Source: Gammaproteobacteria bacterium
GTDB taxonomy: Bacteria > Pseudomonadota > Gammaproteobacteria > Eutrophobiales > Eutrophobiaceae
Assembly: GCA_028819495.1 (NCBI GenBank)
Contig: JAPPLI010000112.1
Location: forward strand, 1-33,756
DNA: 33,756 bases
Direction of reading: 5' to 3'
Shown here in pieces: positions 17,052 through 24,814 of this stretch. The notes under the pieces were generated by a model. It was given only the letters and a program-made list of their open reading frames with translations. It had not been told where the DNA came from and searched no databases. The translations under genes were made by a program, and so were the position numbers. Every line of letters begins with the position of its first letter. Position 1 is the stretch's first letter.

Positions 17052-18251
17052 TCAGTGGTATCCGGTTATGAAGAAGTAATCACTCAACCACCGTGAATAA
17101 GGGACGCACTTCTCCTGGGTTGCACAGGATGGCTTGGGAGTTGACCAGAATTTGATCCTGTGGAAATTATTCTGCCCGTTGCTGATACAACCTTGCGCGC
17201 TCTGCATGCCGCTACCGTCGCTACAGGCTTCCGTGACAGTGGGGACGACACCATTCCATACTGACAGGTCACTCATGAGATTCGATGATAACGAGTGTTC
17301 CAGCCATTGATATGCGCAGACAGGATGTTCAGCCTGGCTACGTATCATCTGCGTGTCTATATAGCCAGTTGTGCCTTCCCGGGGGACTGTTGCTGCAACC
17401 GGGACTCCCGATGATTTGAGAAGGTTCGCCACTAACCGCCAGGAACCGGATGCGACTACGCTTCCGTCGGTGAAGTCATCTATCTGGGTGTTAATATCGC
17501 TCCAGTATCGTTTAATCAGTCTTCGCTGCTCCTTGAGCAGAGCAAGTACTGCACTGTATTGTTCTCTGGTTAGCTCATAAGGGTCATTGATACCGAGCTC
17601 CGGTCTGTGAAACATCAGGTAATTGGCGGCGTCGGCAATATGAATTGTCCCTGCATAGGCCTGGATACGTCCAATGTTGGACTTGCCATCAGGTAAGTTC
17701 ATTTCCTCATATACGATATTCCAACTGTCTGGCGCTTCCGGAAATACCTCCGTGTTGTATAACAGGATATTCTCGCCCCACACCAAGGGAACACCATAGT
17801 GCTTCCCATACATATAGTGCGCACTTTGATGTTTGAACTCATCATCGAGCCTGTCCCAACTGGGAATTAAATCAGGGTTTATCTCCTTGACGAGATCATT
17901 CACAATGAATCGATGAGAGACGTCACTCGAGGGTATTATGATGTCGGCATTGCCTGAGAGTGCCAGTTCGAGCATCTCGTCGGATGTGTTTGCGGTCTTT
18001 GTCGTGACCTTGCAATTGGTGGTATTTTCAAAGGACGTTACCCAGTCGAATTCAGGATCGGTTTTACCTCTTTCGATGTATCCTTCCCAGGCGATGATAT
18101 TGAGTTGCCCTTCACCTTTTTTTGTGATCAGGGAGTCATGTACCTCTTTTAAGGAGCCGGAATCGGCTTCATAGCCATTCGAACAGCCGAACGTTGTAAA
18201 CGCTACAAGCAGTGACAAAAATGTTCTAAGCTTCCCGGGTAAAGATCTCAT
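17052..18251 (-). CDS. orphan lipoprotein solute-binding protein (PotD-like)
   Basis: Periplasmic binding protein of the spermidine/putrescine or iron(III) type (SBP_bac family). 399 residues. Signal sequence with lipobox ending at Cys23 (TTFGCSNG), so membrane-tethered. The mature part shows the typical LNIIAWEGYIERG start, the ADIIIPSSDV strand and the YGKHYGVPLVWGENILLYNTEV hinge region. No ABC permease or ATPase gene is nearby. Instead it follows a pentameric ligand-gated channel gene on the same strand after 32 bp, so it may bind a ligand for the channel rather than serve an importer (inference). Start ATG 18251 has GAGAGAA upstream. The region is AT-richer than the nuo operon, suggesting transfer. 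Confidence 0.85.
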   Translation of the reverse strand: MRSLPGKLRTFLSLLVAFTTFGCSNGYEADSGSLKEVHDSLITKKGEGQLNIIAWEGYIERGKTDPEFDWVTSFENTTNCKVTTKTANTSDEMLELALSGNADIIIPSSDVSHRFIVNDLVKEINPDLIPSWDRLDDEFKHQSAHYMYGKHYGVPLVWGENILLYNTEVFPEAPDSWNIVYEEMNLPDGKSNIGRIQAYAGTIHIADAANYLMFHRPELGINDPYELTREQYSAVLALLKEQRRLIKRYWSDINTQIDDFTDGSVVASGSWRLVANLLKSSGVPVAATVPREGTTGYIDTQMIRSQAEHPVCAYQWLEHSLSSNLMSDLSVWNGVVPTVTEACSDGSGMQSAQGCISNGQNNFHRIKFWSTPKPSCATQEKCVPYSRWLSDYFFITGYH

Positions 18252-18283
18252 CTAATTCTCTCAGACCGCTTCCGGCCAGGCCG

Positions 18284-19459
18284 TCACCAGAAATACCATA
18301 AAGAGACAAGCAAGATAAAAATATAACTAAGTAATCCATAAATCCGGAAGTACTTTACCAGATTCGAAGTAAGCTCACGCCTATGAAGGTATGAGTGATG
18401 CAGGAAAGAACAGCACAGTACGCTCATTCCTATGTAAAAATATGTTATAAATATAAAAACATCGATAATTGTAATATAGCTGACTTTAGGGAGGTCCTCG
18501 ACCAGCATGAAATTGTAGGTGATCAAGGAAAGAAACCCTACGATTGCTATGTTGGTGCTGGTCTGTACTTCGGCAGGATGTATCCACAGAACCGACCAGC
18601 AGATGAAAAACATAAACAACACAGGCAGGATTATTTTCATAAAGTAAAATATATAATTTCTCTTAACTTGAATCTCAACAATCAATTCCGATATGTTGTC
18701 ATTGTTCCTTATTATATGATGCGTGTAATAATGTAAGTCTGTTATCGTCCATTCCGGTATTTTCAAATCGAAACCGGCGAACCCAAGTTCACTCTTTAGT
18801 TGCCACAAATCATAATTTTTGTATTTATCCATGTTTTCGTGTGGCTTCAGAATTATCCTGTTCGTGTCAAATACCGTTGACAGCACAATTTGCATTGACT
18901 GGGTATCGAACGGAAACCGCCGAAGGTCAAAATTGATATCAAATGTGAGAGTATCTCTCAGTCGGGCTTGAATGGTTCCATCAGTGAATACTTCGATCCA
19001 ATCCGCTCGGGACTCATGGAAATTGCGCGTAGTGATTGTGTTTTGGAATTGTAACACCGGGTCAAATATTTTTTTAGTTTCTGTCCATACATCCTGCGGC
19101 GCCCAGTCACAGAGCCAGGAACCCCCATTCTCTGTGTACACGCCTTTTTTTTTCAGAAGTTCGGTGAAGCGCGGGTCTTCCCAGATACTGAACATCAGGA
19201 AACTGAGATCAAATTCGAAATCTTGTGCATCAATATGACTGAGACTTTCGAAGATCAAATCAACCTCAATCACATACGGTTCAGTCAGCCCATGCGGGTA
19301 ATACAAATCCAATTCATCATAGATCTCTTTGCAGAATTCAACGCCCAGTTTTTCTTCCAGGAGTTTTCCACTGCCGATGGCGCCGCTCGGGCTTGTGCAA
19401 AACCCGATTGAGAGAGTGAGCAACAACGTTGCAAGTAATTTTATTTTGTTGAAAAGCAT
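18284..19459 (-). CDS. prokaryotic pentameric ligand-gated ion channel (Cys-loop/pro-loop family)
   Basis: 391 residues in the family of GLIC and ELIC. Signal peptide about 1-28. Extracellular beta-sandwich about 60-266, with the W-x-D-P-R loop (SIWEDPRF, 91-98), the DVWTETKKIFDPVLQFQN loop-D region (123-140) and the pro-loop RRFPFDTQSMQI (180-191, Pro183, Asp185). Four helices follow: M1 about 268-293, M2 296-320, M3 326-351, M4 371-391. The M3-M4 loop is short, as in bacterial channels. M2 starts HPAEVQTSTNIAIVGF; Glu297 at its cytoplasmic end and a polar face suggest cation selectivity (inference). It is upstream of the solute-binding lipoprotein gene, likely one transcript. No clear RBS. 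AT-rich. Confidence 0.92.
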   Translation of the reverse strand: MLFNKIKLLATLLLTLSIGFCTSPSGAIGSGKLLEEKLGVEFCKEIYDELDLYYPHGLTEPYVIEVDLIFESLSHIDAQDFEFDLSFLMFSIWEDPRFTELLKKKGVYTENGGSWLCDWAPQDVWTETKKIFDPVLQFQNTITTRNFHESRADWIEVFTDGTIQARLRDTLTFDINFDLRRFPFDTQSMQIVLSTVFDTNRIILKPHENMDKYKNYDLWQLKSELGFAGFDLKIPEWTITDLHYYTHHIIRNNDNISELIVEIQVKRNYIFYFMKIILPVLFMFFICWSVLWIHPAEVQTSTNIAIVGFLSLITYNFMLVEDLPKVSYITIIDVFIFITYFYIGMSVLCCSFLHHSYLHRRELTSNLVKYFRIYGLLSYIFILLVSLWYFW

Positions 19460-19847
19460 CCGCAGGCTGTACTCTATTGCTATGTTTGGAAGTTTGTCTG
19501 AACTGGAGATTCCCTCGCCTCATGTCCGGCGGCTTGTTTGATAAAGAATATCATAGAACCTGTTATGTCGCGACCAGTTCAAACGTGTTGCAGTCAAGCG
19601 TTGCTCAGTTCCCACATACCGCTTCCTGCCCCAGGGTGCCGATCGAGATAACGATTAACAGGAGATTGGCTGTTATCAGTGTCCCAGGAATTAATCGATC
19701 AGATTCAATTAATTAAGGATATCACGGTGGTCTGTTTTTTTGTCGCTCTGCGCCGGGTTCAAGTCGATGACAGGTGCAAAACGACCGTTTATTAAGCTAT
19801 ATCAATGAGTTATGATAGACCAACAGAATTTTCTTGGGACAGTAGTG
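19460..19847. other. intergenic region upstream of the channel gene
   Basis: 388 bp with no convincing gene on either strand. It should contain the promoter for the channel/binding-protein pair (minus strand), but I could not find a -35/-10 pair with good spacing. The right end (19838-19847, GACAGTAGTG) is the target duplication of the ISAs1-type element. Confidence 0.5.
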
Positions 19848-20415
19848 CAGGGCAATATCATACTTTCAGTCATAAGAGACAGGGTTTTTATTCCAAAGAG
19901 ATATAGATAAGCGGGGAACTCATGGAAATCGGGGGGCTCAGATCAGTATTACCCCCAAAAAGAGGAGAATCCCATGAGTTTACTGACCCATTTGGCGACG
20001 ATAGAGGACCCGCGGCGTGATATCAACAAGAAGCATGAGCTGTTGGACATTCTGTTTTTGACGGTGAGCGGGGTGCTGTCGGGGGCGGAAGGCTGGAAAG
20101 ATATCAAGGACTTTGGTGATGAGAAGCTGGAGTGGTTGAGAAAGTACCGGCCGTTTGAGAATGGCATGCCGGTGGATGACACGATTGCGCGGGTGGTGCG
20201 GGTGCAGTTGAAGTCCACGGGCAAGAAGAACGAGCAGGAATCGGTCATGGCGATGCTGGACCTGTTGCAGGTGAAGGGGGCGCATATTACTGCGGATGCC
20301 ATGAACACGCAGAAGAAGATAGCGCACAAGATTCGTAAGCAGGGTGGGGACTACACGTTGTCGCTGAAGGACAACCACAAAACGTTAAGGAAGGAAATAC
20401 AGGCGTACTCTCATA

Positions 20416-20488
20416 GCGCCCTTCCCTGGGCGCTACCCTTCGGGCAACCTTCGGTTGTGCAAATCGTCAGTCCTGACGATTTGTCATA
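20416..20488. mobile_element. hairpin-only insertion 1 (about 68 bp, TCATA duplication)
   Basis: Flanked by TCATA at 20411-20415 and 20484-20488. Contains consecutive stem-loops: 20415-20434 (7 bp stem), 20436-20444 (CCC TTC GGG), 20445-20457 (CAACC TTC GGTTG) and 20461-20482 (10 bp perfect stem, 2-nt loop). No ORF. Removing 20416-20488 rebuilds the TCATAAG target used by the neighbouring insertion. Confidence 0.72.
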
Positions 20489-20490
20489 AG

Positions 20491-20645
20491 GGCACCTCTA
20501 AAAATTAGAGGTGCCCGTGCAGCATAAGGATATGCTGCCATTTTTAATCACGTAAGTGATTGAAAATGAAGGAAACGGAAAATCGCACTTTTCCGTTTCC
20601 GTCTCTAAAAATGCCACGGATGGCATTTTTAGAGGTTCCTATAAG
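20491..20645. mobile_element. hairpin-only insertion 2 (150 bp, ATAAG duplication)
   Basis: Flanked by ATAAG at 20486-20490 and 20641-20645. Ends are imperfect inverted repeats: GGCACCTCTAAAAAT at left, and AGGAACCTCTAAAAAT as the reverse complement of the right end. Inside are five stem-loops: 20490-20516 (12 bp), 20519-20538 (8 bp), 20539-20568 (12 bp with one mismatch), 20571-20600 (12 bp) and 20603-20634 (14 bp perfect, loop CGGA). No coding capacity. Together the two insertions add 228 bp, and removing both restores the transposase frame. Confidence 0.8.
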
Positions 20646-21167
20646 ATTAGACGCGATGAGCCGGATACATTGGCGGTACATGAGGAGGTGGACGGCGGGC
20701 ATGGCCGGGGGCCGAGAAGCGCGTCTGCCGGCAGGCGCCGGTGAGTGACTGGGTGAGCGGGGCCGCGAAGTGGCCGGGATTGCAAACCGTCATTGAGGTG
20801 GAGCGGGAGCGGCACCTGCCGGGGAAGAAGGTGGAAACCGGGATACAGTACTATATCAGCTCCCTGTCCGTGGATGCCCAGCGGGTGGCGCGGGGGATAC
20901 GGCGGTACTGGGAGGTGGAAAACAAGGCGCATTGGGTGCTGGACGTGGCGTTCAAGGAGGATGACAGCCGCATCCGCAAGGGGGACGGCGCGGAGAACGT
21001 GGCAATTATCCGGCGCTTCTGTCTGAACCTGGCGCGGCTGGACCCCAGGAAGAACAGTATGCGCGGGAAACTCAAGCAGGCCGGGTGGAGTGACACCAGA
21101 CGGGCGGAGATCCTGTTTGGGCAAGACAACAATATATAAAAGTATGCGGTTGCCCTGGACAGTAGTG

Positions 21168-21285
21168 AATATATAGTGCCCAAATCCCGCGTTAGAGATC
21201 TGGAGCGGGTCTTCCTGATAGATTTTGCCTGTATGCGGCGCCTTGTTCAATAGCAATGGACTATAGTTTGCCCTGACAGAGGCGG
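21168..21285. other. spacer between the two insertion sequences
   Basis: About 118 bp of sequence between the right duplication of the ISAs1-type element and the left end of the IS1380-type element. No gene. It contains a lone TTTGCCCTG (21268-21276), which resembles an ISAs1-type outer end in the right-end orientation. Confidence 0.4.
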
Positions 21286-22760
21286 TCTTGTCCCGCTTTC
21301 AGCCCGGTGTTGGGCAACGACAGGCAGGTTGACGGGGCCGGGCCGGTCACCGGGGCAAGGGCGCGTGTTCCCCGGTGGTCCGGGGGTGGCAGGGAGTACG
21401 GAAGCGTGCAGACCTACGCGACGCCGGGTAACGGCGGCGGGCGCTCGGGCGGGGCCAGGGCCGCCAGCAGGGTCTTGATGAGGGCGGCCTGGTCGGGCCG
21501 GAACTTCAGATAGACCTGACGGGCATGGCACACCACCTTGGCGGCCAGGGCCACCACCCGCCAGCGGAAGGTGGGCGCCCGGCAGGTGTGCCACTCGGGC
21601 GGCAGGGAGTGACGCAGCAACACAAACAGGTTATAGGCGGTGACGCACAGGTGGAAGTACAGGGCATTGGCCTCGAACTGCCCGCACGGCAGCCGCTCCC
21701 CGGCAAAGTCCGACTTCAACTCCTTGATGCGGTTCTCCTCCCCGCGCCGGTTGTACCAGTGCACGATCGCACTGTCGGTCAGGTCATCCCGGTTGGTGGC
21801 CAGCGCCCGGTAGATATAACGCCCGTCCGTCATCGTGGTCTCATCGTCCACCCCGTCCTCACCCTCCCCCAGGTCCAGACACTGCTGCCCGCCCTGGCGA
21901 TACCGTTGCACTACCAGCGTGAAGGGGGTCTTGTACTTATCCATCGCCTGGCTGCGCTTGGCCCGGATGACGTACTCCAGCTCATGTTCATCACAATACT
22001 GAAAGACCGCCCCATGGTAACTCGCCGCATCCGCCCGCAGAGACTTGACACTCACCCCCGCCGGCAACCCCGCCACACAGGTCCTGATAAACCCCGCATT
22101 GTCCTGTGCCGGGGGCACGTTCCCGGCGCGGAACTCACATCCCGCCACCTGGCCCGTCGCGCCGATATGCCCCAGCATCGGCAGGTAACCTTTCTCCCCC
22201 AGGCAGGTGCGTTGCGCCTCACGCTTGTCACACAGCGCCGGCGTGGCATCGATGTCCAGCGTCACCTCCGCACAGCCCCCCAAGGTCAGCTTAAGCAAGC
22301 GCCGGTTGACCTCTACCAATGCCTTGATGCCGACCTCGTCTTTGCCCAGCCGCCGCAGCCAGTCCCCCGGCATGTCCGCGCTCGGCAACCGCCGCAAGCC
22401 CAGCAGCTTGCGCAACGCCTGGTCCCGCCGGAGATGCCGCACGTCGTCCAGGCAACGCGCCCCCTCGTGCAACATCAGCATCCATAACGTCACCACCTCC
22501 GCCGCCGGATAACCCCGGTTGCTGCCCGGCCTGGGAAACTCACGCTCAACCCAGGAAGAAAACCCGACCTGCCGCATCAACTCGGCCACACACACCAGCC
22601 CGCCGCGACCGGTCAATAAATCATTGGTATTTGCTATCGTATAAGGTAGGATGTTCATAAGCCTTGTCTGTTACACCCATCGGGTGACACTGGTTAATGA
22701 CATAACTCATTATACAGGCAAGGCTTTCTTGATTCCTGGGCTTTCCAAAGCGGGATTAGG
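21286..22760 (-). mobile_element. IS1380-family insertion sequence
   Basis: One complete transposase on the minus strand. Ends inferred from an inverted match: left TCCCGCTTTCAGCCC (core 21291-21299) and right AAAGCGGGATTAGG (22747-22760), i.e. CCTAATCCCGCTTT read inward. The exact left border and any target duplication are uncertain. A further inverted repeat, AAGCCTTGTCTG with CAGGCAAGGCTT, flanks the transposase promoter region at about 22658-22730. Confidence 0.8.
21414..22658 (-). CDS. IS1380-family transposase
   Basis: 414-residue DDE transposase with no visible disruption. Probable catalytic residues: Asp in LDIDATPAL (about 134-136), Asp in SLRADAASYHG (about 210), and Glu in RRGEENRIKELKSDFAGERL (about 320-330), the typical E block of IS1380/IS4-like enzymes. 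The N-terminal part contains a helical DNA-binding region. Start ATG 22658 is preceded by AAGG (ACAAGGCTT). The length is near that of family members, so this copy may be active, unlike its ISAs1-type neighbour. Confidence 0.93.
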   Translation of the reverse strand: MNILPYTIANTNDLLTGRGGLVCVAELMRQVGFSSWVEREFPRPGSNRGYPAAEVVTLWMLMLHEGARCLDDVRHLRRDQALRKLLGLRRLPSADMPGDWLRRLGKDEVGIKALVEVNRRLLKLTLGGCAEVTLDIDATPALCDKREAQRTCLGEKGYLPMLGHIGATGQVAGCEFRAGNVPPAQDNAGFIRTCVAGLPAGVSVKSLRADAASYHGAVFQYCDEHELEYVIRAKRSQAMDKYKTPFTLVVQRYRQGGQQCLDLGEGEDGVDDETTMTDGRYIYRALATNRDDLTDSAIVHWYNRRGEENRIKELKSDFAGERLPCGQFEANALYFHLCVTAYNLFVLLRHSLPPEWHTCRAPTFRWRVVALAAKVVCHARQVYLKFRPDQAALIKTLLAALAPPERPPPLPGVA

Positions 22761-22774
22761 GTAGTGAAAAAATA

Positions 22775-22803
22775 TTGATCGTGCAGGAATTAGGGAATAC
22801 AAT
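22775..22803 (+). promoter_or_regulatory. sigma70-type promoter for the transporter gene
   Basis: TTGATC at 22775-22780, a 17 bp spacer and TACAAT at 22798-22803. It lies just outside the right end of the IS1380-type element (22760) and about 75 bp before the transporter start, so the insertion has left the promoter intact. Confidence 0.65.
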
Positions 22804-22880
22804 CTCTCGGCTGTATACCGGGGTGATGGTTTGCCCCGCTTCCCATGGGTAGCGTGGTTTTTCAAGATCAGGAAATTAAC

Positions 22881-24308
22881 ATGATGATGAGATACGTTGT
22901 TGGAGTTCTGCTGGTGGGTTTGTTTCCCGTAATGCCTCATGCTGCTGACGAATACGGTTTGATAGTTGAATACCAGGGCGACCTGGTTTTCAATGAGGCA
23001 ATGCTGATCTCCGCGATTGTTCTCACGGTCACATTTATCGGTATCTTTACCGAAATGCTGCATGGAATTGAACGCGTAAAAGTAGCGGCCGGTGGCGCTG
23101 TCGCCATGATAATTGTCGGGCAATTCTACGGGTTTTACTCGCCGGAGCTGGCGGTGGTATCTGTAGACTGGAATGTTGTGTTCCTGCTGGGCGCCATGAT
23201 GACGGTGATTGCCATGATGATCCCGACCGGCGGCTTCGATATGCTGGCCTACCGTATTGCCAATTTCAGCAAGGGCCGCCTGTACCTGTTGCTGGCGCTG
23301 ATAGGCACCTGTGTTACCGTTCTGTCCCTGCTGCTGGACAACGTGACCACGGTGGTGATATTCGGACCGCTTATCATCCTGATTGCCCGGGCGCAAAAGA
23401 TCACCCCGATACCCTACCTGCTGGCGGCTGCCCTGCTATCGGATACGGGCGGTGTCGCCACCCTGGTGGGCGATCCCCCGAACCTGATGATCGGTTCCGC
23501 GGCCAATATCTCGTTTAACGACTTTGCCTACCACATGGTGCCGCCGGTTTTCATCGCTTGGATAGGCGTTTTGATTCTCCTTAAATACCTGTTCAAGGAG
23601 GAACTGGCCGAGACGCCGGCAGACGTATCCGACTATTCGACAGAGGTGAAAAACCCCAGGGTGTGGAACGCTTCGCTTATCATCCTCGGGGTCATGGTCG
23701 TGCTCTTCATGCTCCACCACAAGTTTCACTGGGAGCCCTGGTTTGTCGCGGCCATCGGCATGGTATCGTTGATGTACGTGTCCCGTAAAATCATCATGGA
23801 CAATACCTTCGAGCACGTGGAAATCACCTTGCTGGTATTCTTTATCTCCCTGTTCATGCTGGTGGGAGGCGTGGAGCACAGCCGGTTCCTCATGTACATA
23901 GGCCAGTATATTACGCCTTTCGTGCAACAGGACCTGCTGATGGCGACCATCATCCTGATGTGGGTGGGGGCCGTCATGTCGGCGGCCATCGACAACATTC
24001 CCTTCACCGCGGCCATGATCCCCATTATTATGAGCATGGAGACGGTGGGGATTAACGTGACGCCGTTGTGGTGGGGACTGGCCATAGGCGTCGGCATGGG
24101 CGGCAACGGCACCCATATCGGTTCGACCGCAAACGTGTTCATCGTTACGATCTCGGAACGCCTGGCAAGAAACGAGAACGATCCGAGCCTGCGCATCACG
24201 CCGGGCCTCTGGTTCAGGAAAGGCCTGCCGGTCATGCTGCTGACCCTGGTACTGTCCACGATCTTCTTTATCGTGTTCTGGGATTTCCTGTCAAGACCCC
24301 TCGCCTGA
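22881..24308 (+). CDS. ArsB/NhaD-type Na+/H+ antiporter or anion transporter
   Basis: Polytopic membrane protein of the ion transporter (IT) superfamily (CitMHS/ArsB/NhaD). 475 residues from ATG 22881, chosen because AGGAAA lies 6 nt upstream and the result starts with a signal-like segment (MMMRYVVGVLLVGLFPVMP, then HAADEYG); an in-frame ATG at 22845 has no RBS. About 12 helices in two repeats. Diagnostic motifs: LLDNVTTVVIFGPL and LVGDPPNLMIGSAA in the first half, and AAIDNIPFTAAMIP and GGNGTHIGSTANV in the second. Both discontinuous-helix motifs are intact. The substrate (Na+/H+, arsenite or another ion) cannot be decided; no ars genes are nearby. Confidence 0.88.
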   Translation: MMMRYVVGVLLVGLFPVMPHAADEYGLIVEYQGDLVFNEAMLISAIVLTVTFIGIFTEMLHGIERVKVAAGGAVAMIIVGQFYGFYSPELAVVSVDWNVVFLLGAMMTVIAMMIPTGGFDMLAYRIANFSKGRLYLLLALIGTCVTVLSLLLDNVTTVVIFGPLIILIARAQKITPIPYLLAAALLSDTGGVATLVGDPPNLMIGSAANISFNDFAYHMVPPVFIAWIGVLILLKYLFKEELAETPADVSDYSTEVKNPRVWNASLIILGVMVVLFMLHHKFHWEPWFVAAIGMVSLMYVSRKIIMDNTFEHVEITLLVFFISLFMLVGGVEHSRFLMYIGQYITPFVQQDLLMATIILMWVGAVMSAAIDNIPFTAAMIPIIMSMETVGINVTPLWWGLAIGVGMGGNGTHIGSTANVFIVTISERLARNENDPSLRITPGLWFRKGLPVMLLTLVLSTIFFIVFWDFLSRPLA

Positions 24309-24317
24309 GCAATTGAT

Positions 24318-24440
24318 GGGGTCAGAAATTATTGGGGTCAGAGTAAAAATTCTTCGAATTTCTTACTCCGACCCCGAGATATCCAGGTAAAACTACAGGG
24401 GTCAGAGTAAGAGTTTCGTCAGAAATTTTACTCTGAGCCC
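24318..24440. repeat. REP-like pair (X then Y) plus a fragment, after the transporter gene
   Basis: A fragment GGGGTCAGAAATT at 24318-24330, then X unit 24334-24375 (42 bp, CCGACCCC variant) and Y unit 24398-24440 (43 bp, with changes GAGTTTC and GAGCCC). The 22 bp spacer (24376-24397, GAGATATCCAGGTAAAACTA...) is nearly identical to those in the pairs at 26093 and 26972. It lies between convergent genes. Confidence 0.92.
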
Positions 24441-24459
24441 TTATATCTGACTCGTCGTA

Positions 24460-24687
24460 TCAGGTAAACCAGGAATCCAGTTCATCGGTTTTCAGTTCTT
24501 CTATCGTGTAGATGTTGAAGGCCTTGTAGACCTTCCAGTTGTAGATCTTTGTCTCTATCTCAAGGGCATTCATGGCGCCGGCCTGTTCCAGCCGGGCCTG
24601 GTATTTTCTGACCTGGCCGTCGGCATAGTCATTGCACTGCCTGATGAAATCACTGATGATCTTTTTCTTTTCGGCAACACTGTTCAT
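24460..24687 (-). CDS. small hypothetical protein, 75 residues
   Basis: I do not recognise this gene. The start at 24687 is chosen over an upstream in-frame ATG (24816) because GGAGAAG stands 3-9 nt before it (CAGGAGAAGATC then ATG). The product MNSVAEKKKIISDFIRQCND... is charged and predicted mostly helical, with no signal peptide or membrane helix and an acidic C-terminus ending ELDSWFT. Coding is plausible from the clean RBS and even codon use. It is divergent from the Rieske oxygenase gene with a 127 bp shared upstream region, so it could be co-regulated with it; a regulatory role is speculation. Confidence 0.6.
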   Translation of the reverse strand: MNSVAEKKKIISDFIRQCNDYADGQVRKYQARLEQAGAMNALEIETKIYNWKVYKAFNIYTIEELKTDELDSWFT

Positions 24688-24814
24688 GATCTTCTCCTGC
24701 CTGGGGTTTGATAGGGTGTCAGGTCTTTTCCATAATGTTTGTATGATGTATATTAGGGAAATAATAACCAAGTTCAAAGTCGCCACTACATAATATTGAT
24801 TAATGGGGGTAAAC

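Larger units (their letters stand above)
19974..21139 (+). pseudogene. ISAs1-family transposase remnant
   Basis: The N-terminal part (19974 to about 20415) reads LTHLATIEDPRRDINKKHEL through DDTIARVV, then jumps to a late-domain segment (LDLLQVKGAHITADAMNTQ). The stretch with the first catalytic Asp (IDGKT in the family) is therefore missing, about 90 residues by comparison with remembered relatives. A 228 bp insertion (20416-20643) follows. Reading resumes in the same frame with KIRRDEPDTLAVHEEVDGGHGR, then a single-base frameshift near 20703-20712 leads to the C-terminal part RVCRQAPVSDWVSG through RRAEILFGQ. A good RBS (GAGGAG) precedes ATG 19974. Non-functional. Confidence 0.93.
19848..21157 (+). 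mobile_element. decayed ISAs1-family insertion sequence with target duplication
   Basis: Inverted ends: left 19848-19868 beginning CAGGGCAATATCATACTTT; right 21137-21157, whose reverse complement begins CAGGGCAACCGCATACTTT. The 10-mer GACAGTAGTG is directly repeated outside both ends (19838-19847 and 21158-21167), consistent with the 8-10 bp duplications of this family. The transposase inside is broken by an internal deletion, two hairpin-rich insertions and a frameshift. Confidence 0.88.

Noticed and set aside
16545..17096. 183-codon open frame on the + strand
   Set aside because: Antisense to the SCO gene, whose copper-ligand motifs are clear on the - strand.
17052..18251. Binding protein as part of a polyamine ABC importer
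   Set aside because: No permease or ATPase gene lies on either side; the neighbour is an ion channel and then the SCO/psd unit.
20741..21139. Separate small gene (GTG start) encoding a transposase-like protein
   Set aside because: It is the frameshifted C-terminal part of the ISAs1-type transposase, with no RBS of its own.
21262..21276. Third CAGGGCAA-type end suggesting a composite ISAs1 transposon
   Set aside because: Only about nine bases match, no second transposase or paired left end is visible, and no target duplication was found.
21525..22487. 320-codon open frame on the + strand
   Set aside because: It is the antisense shadow of the IS1380-type transposase, with low-complexity composition and no family features.
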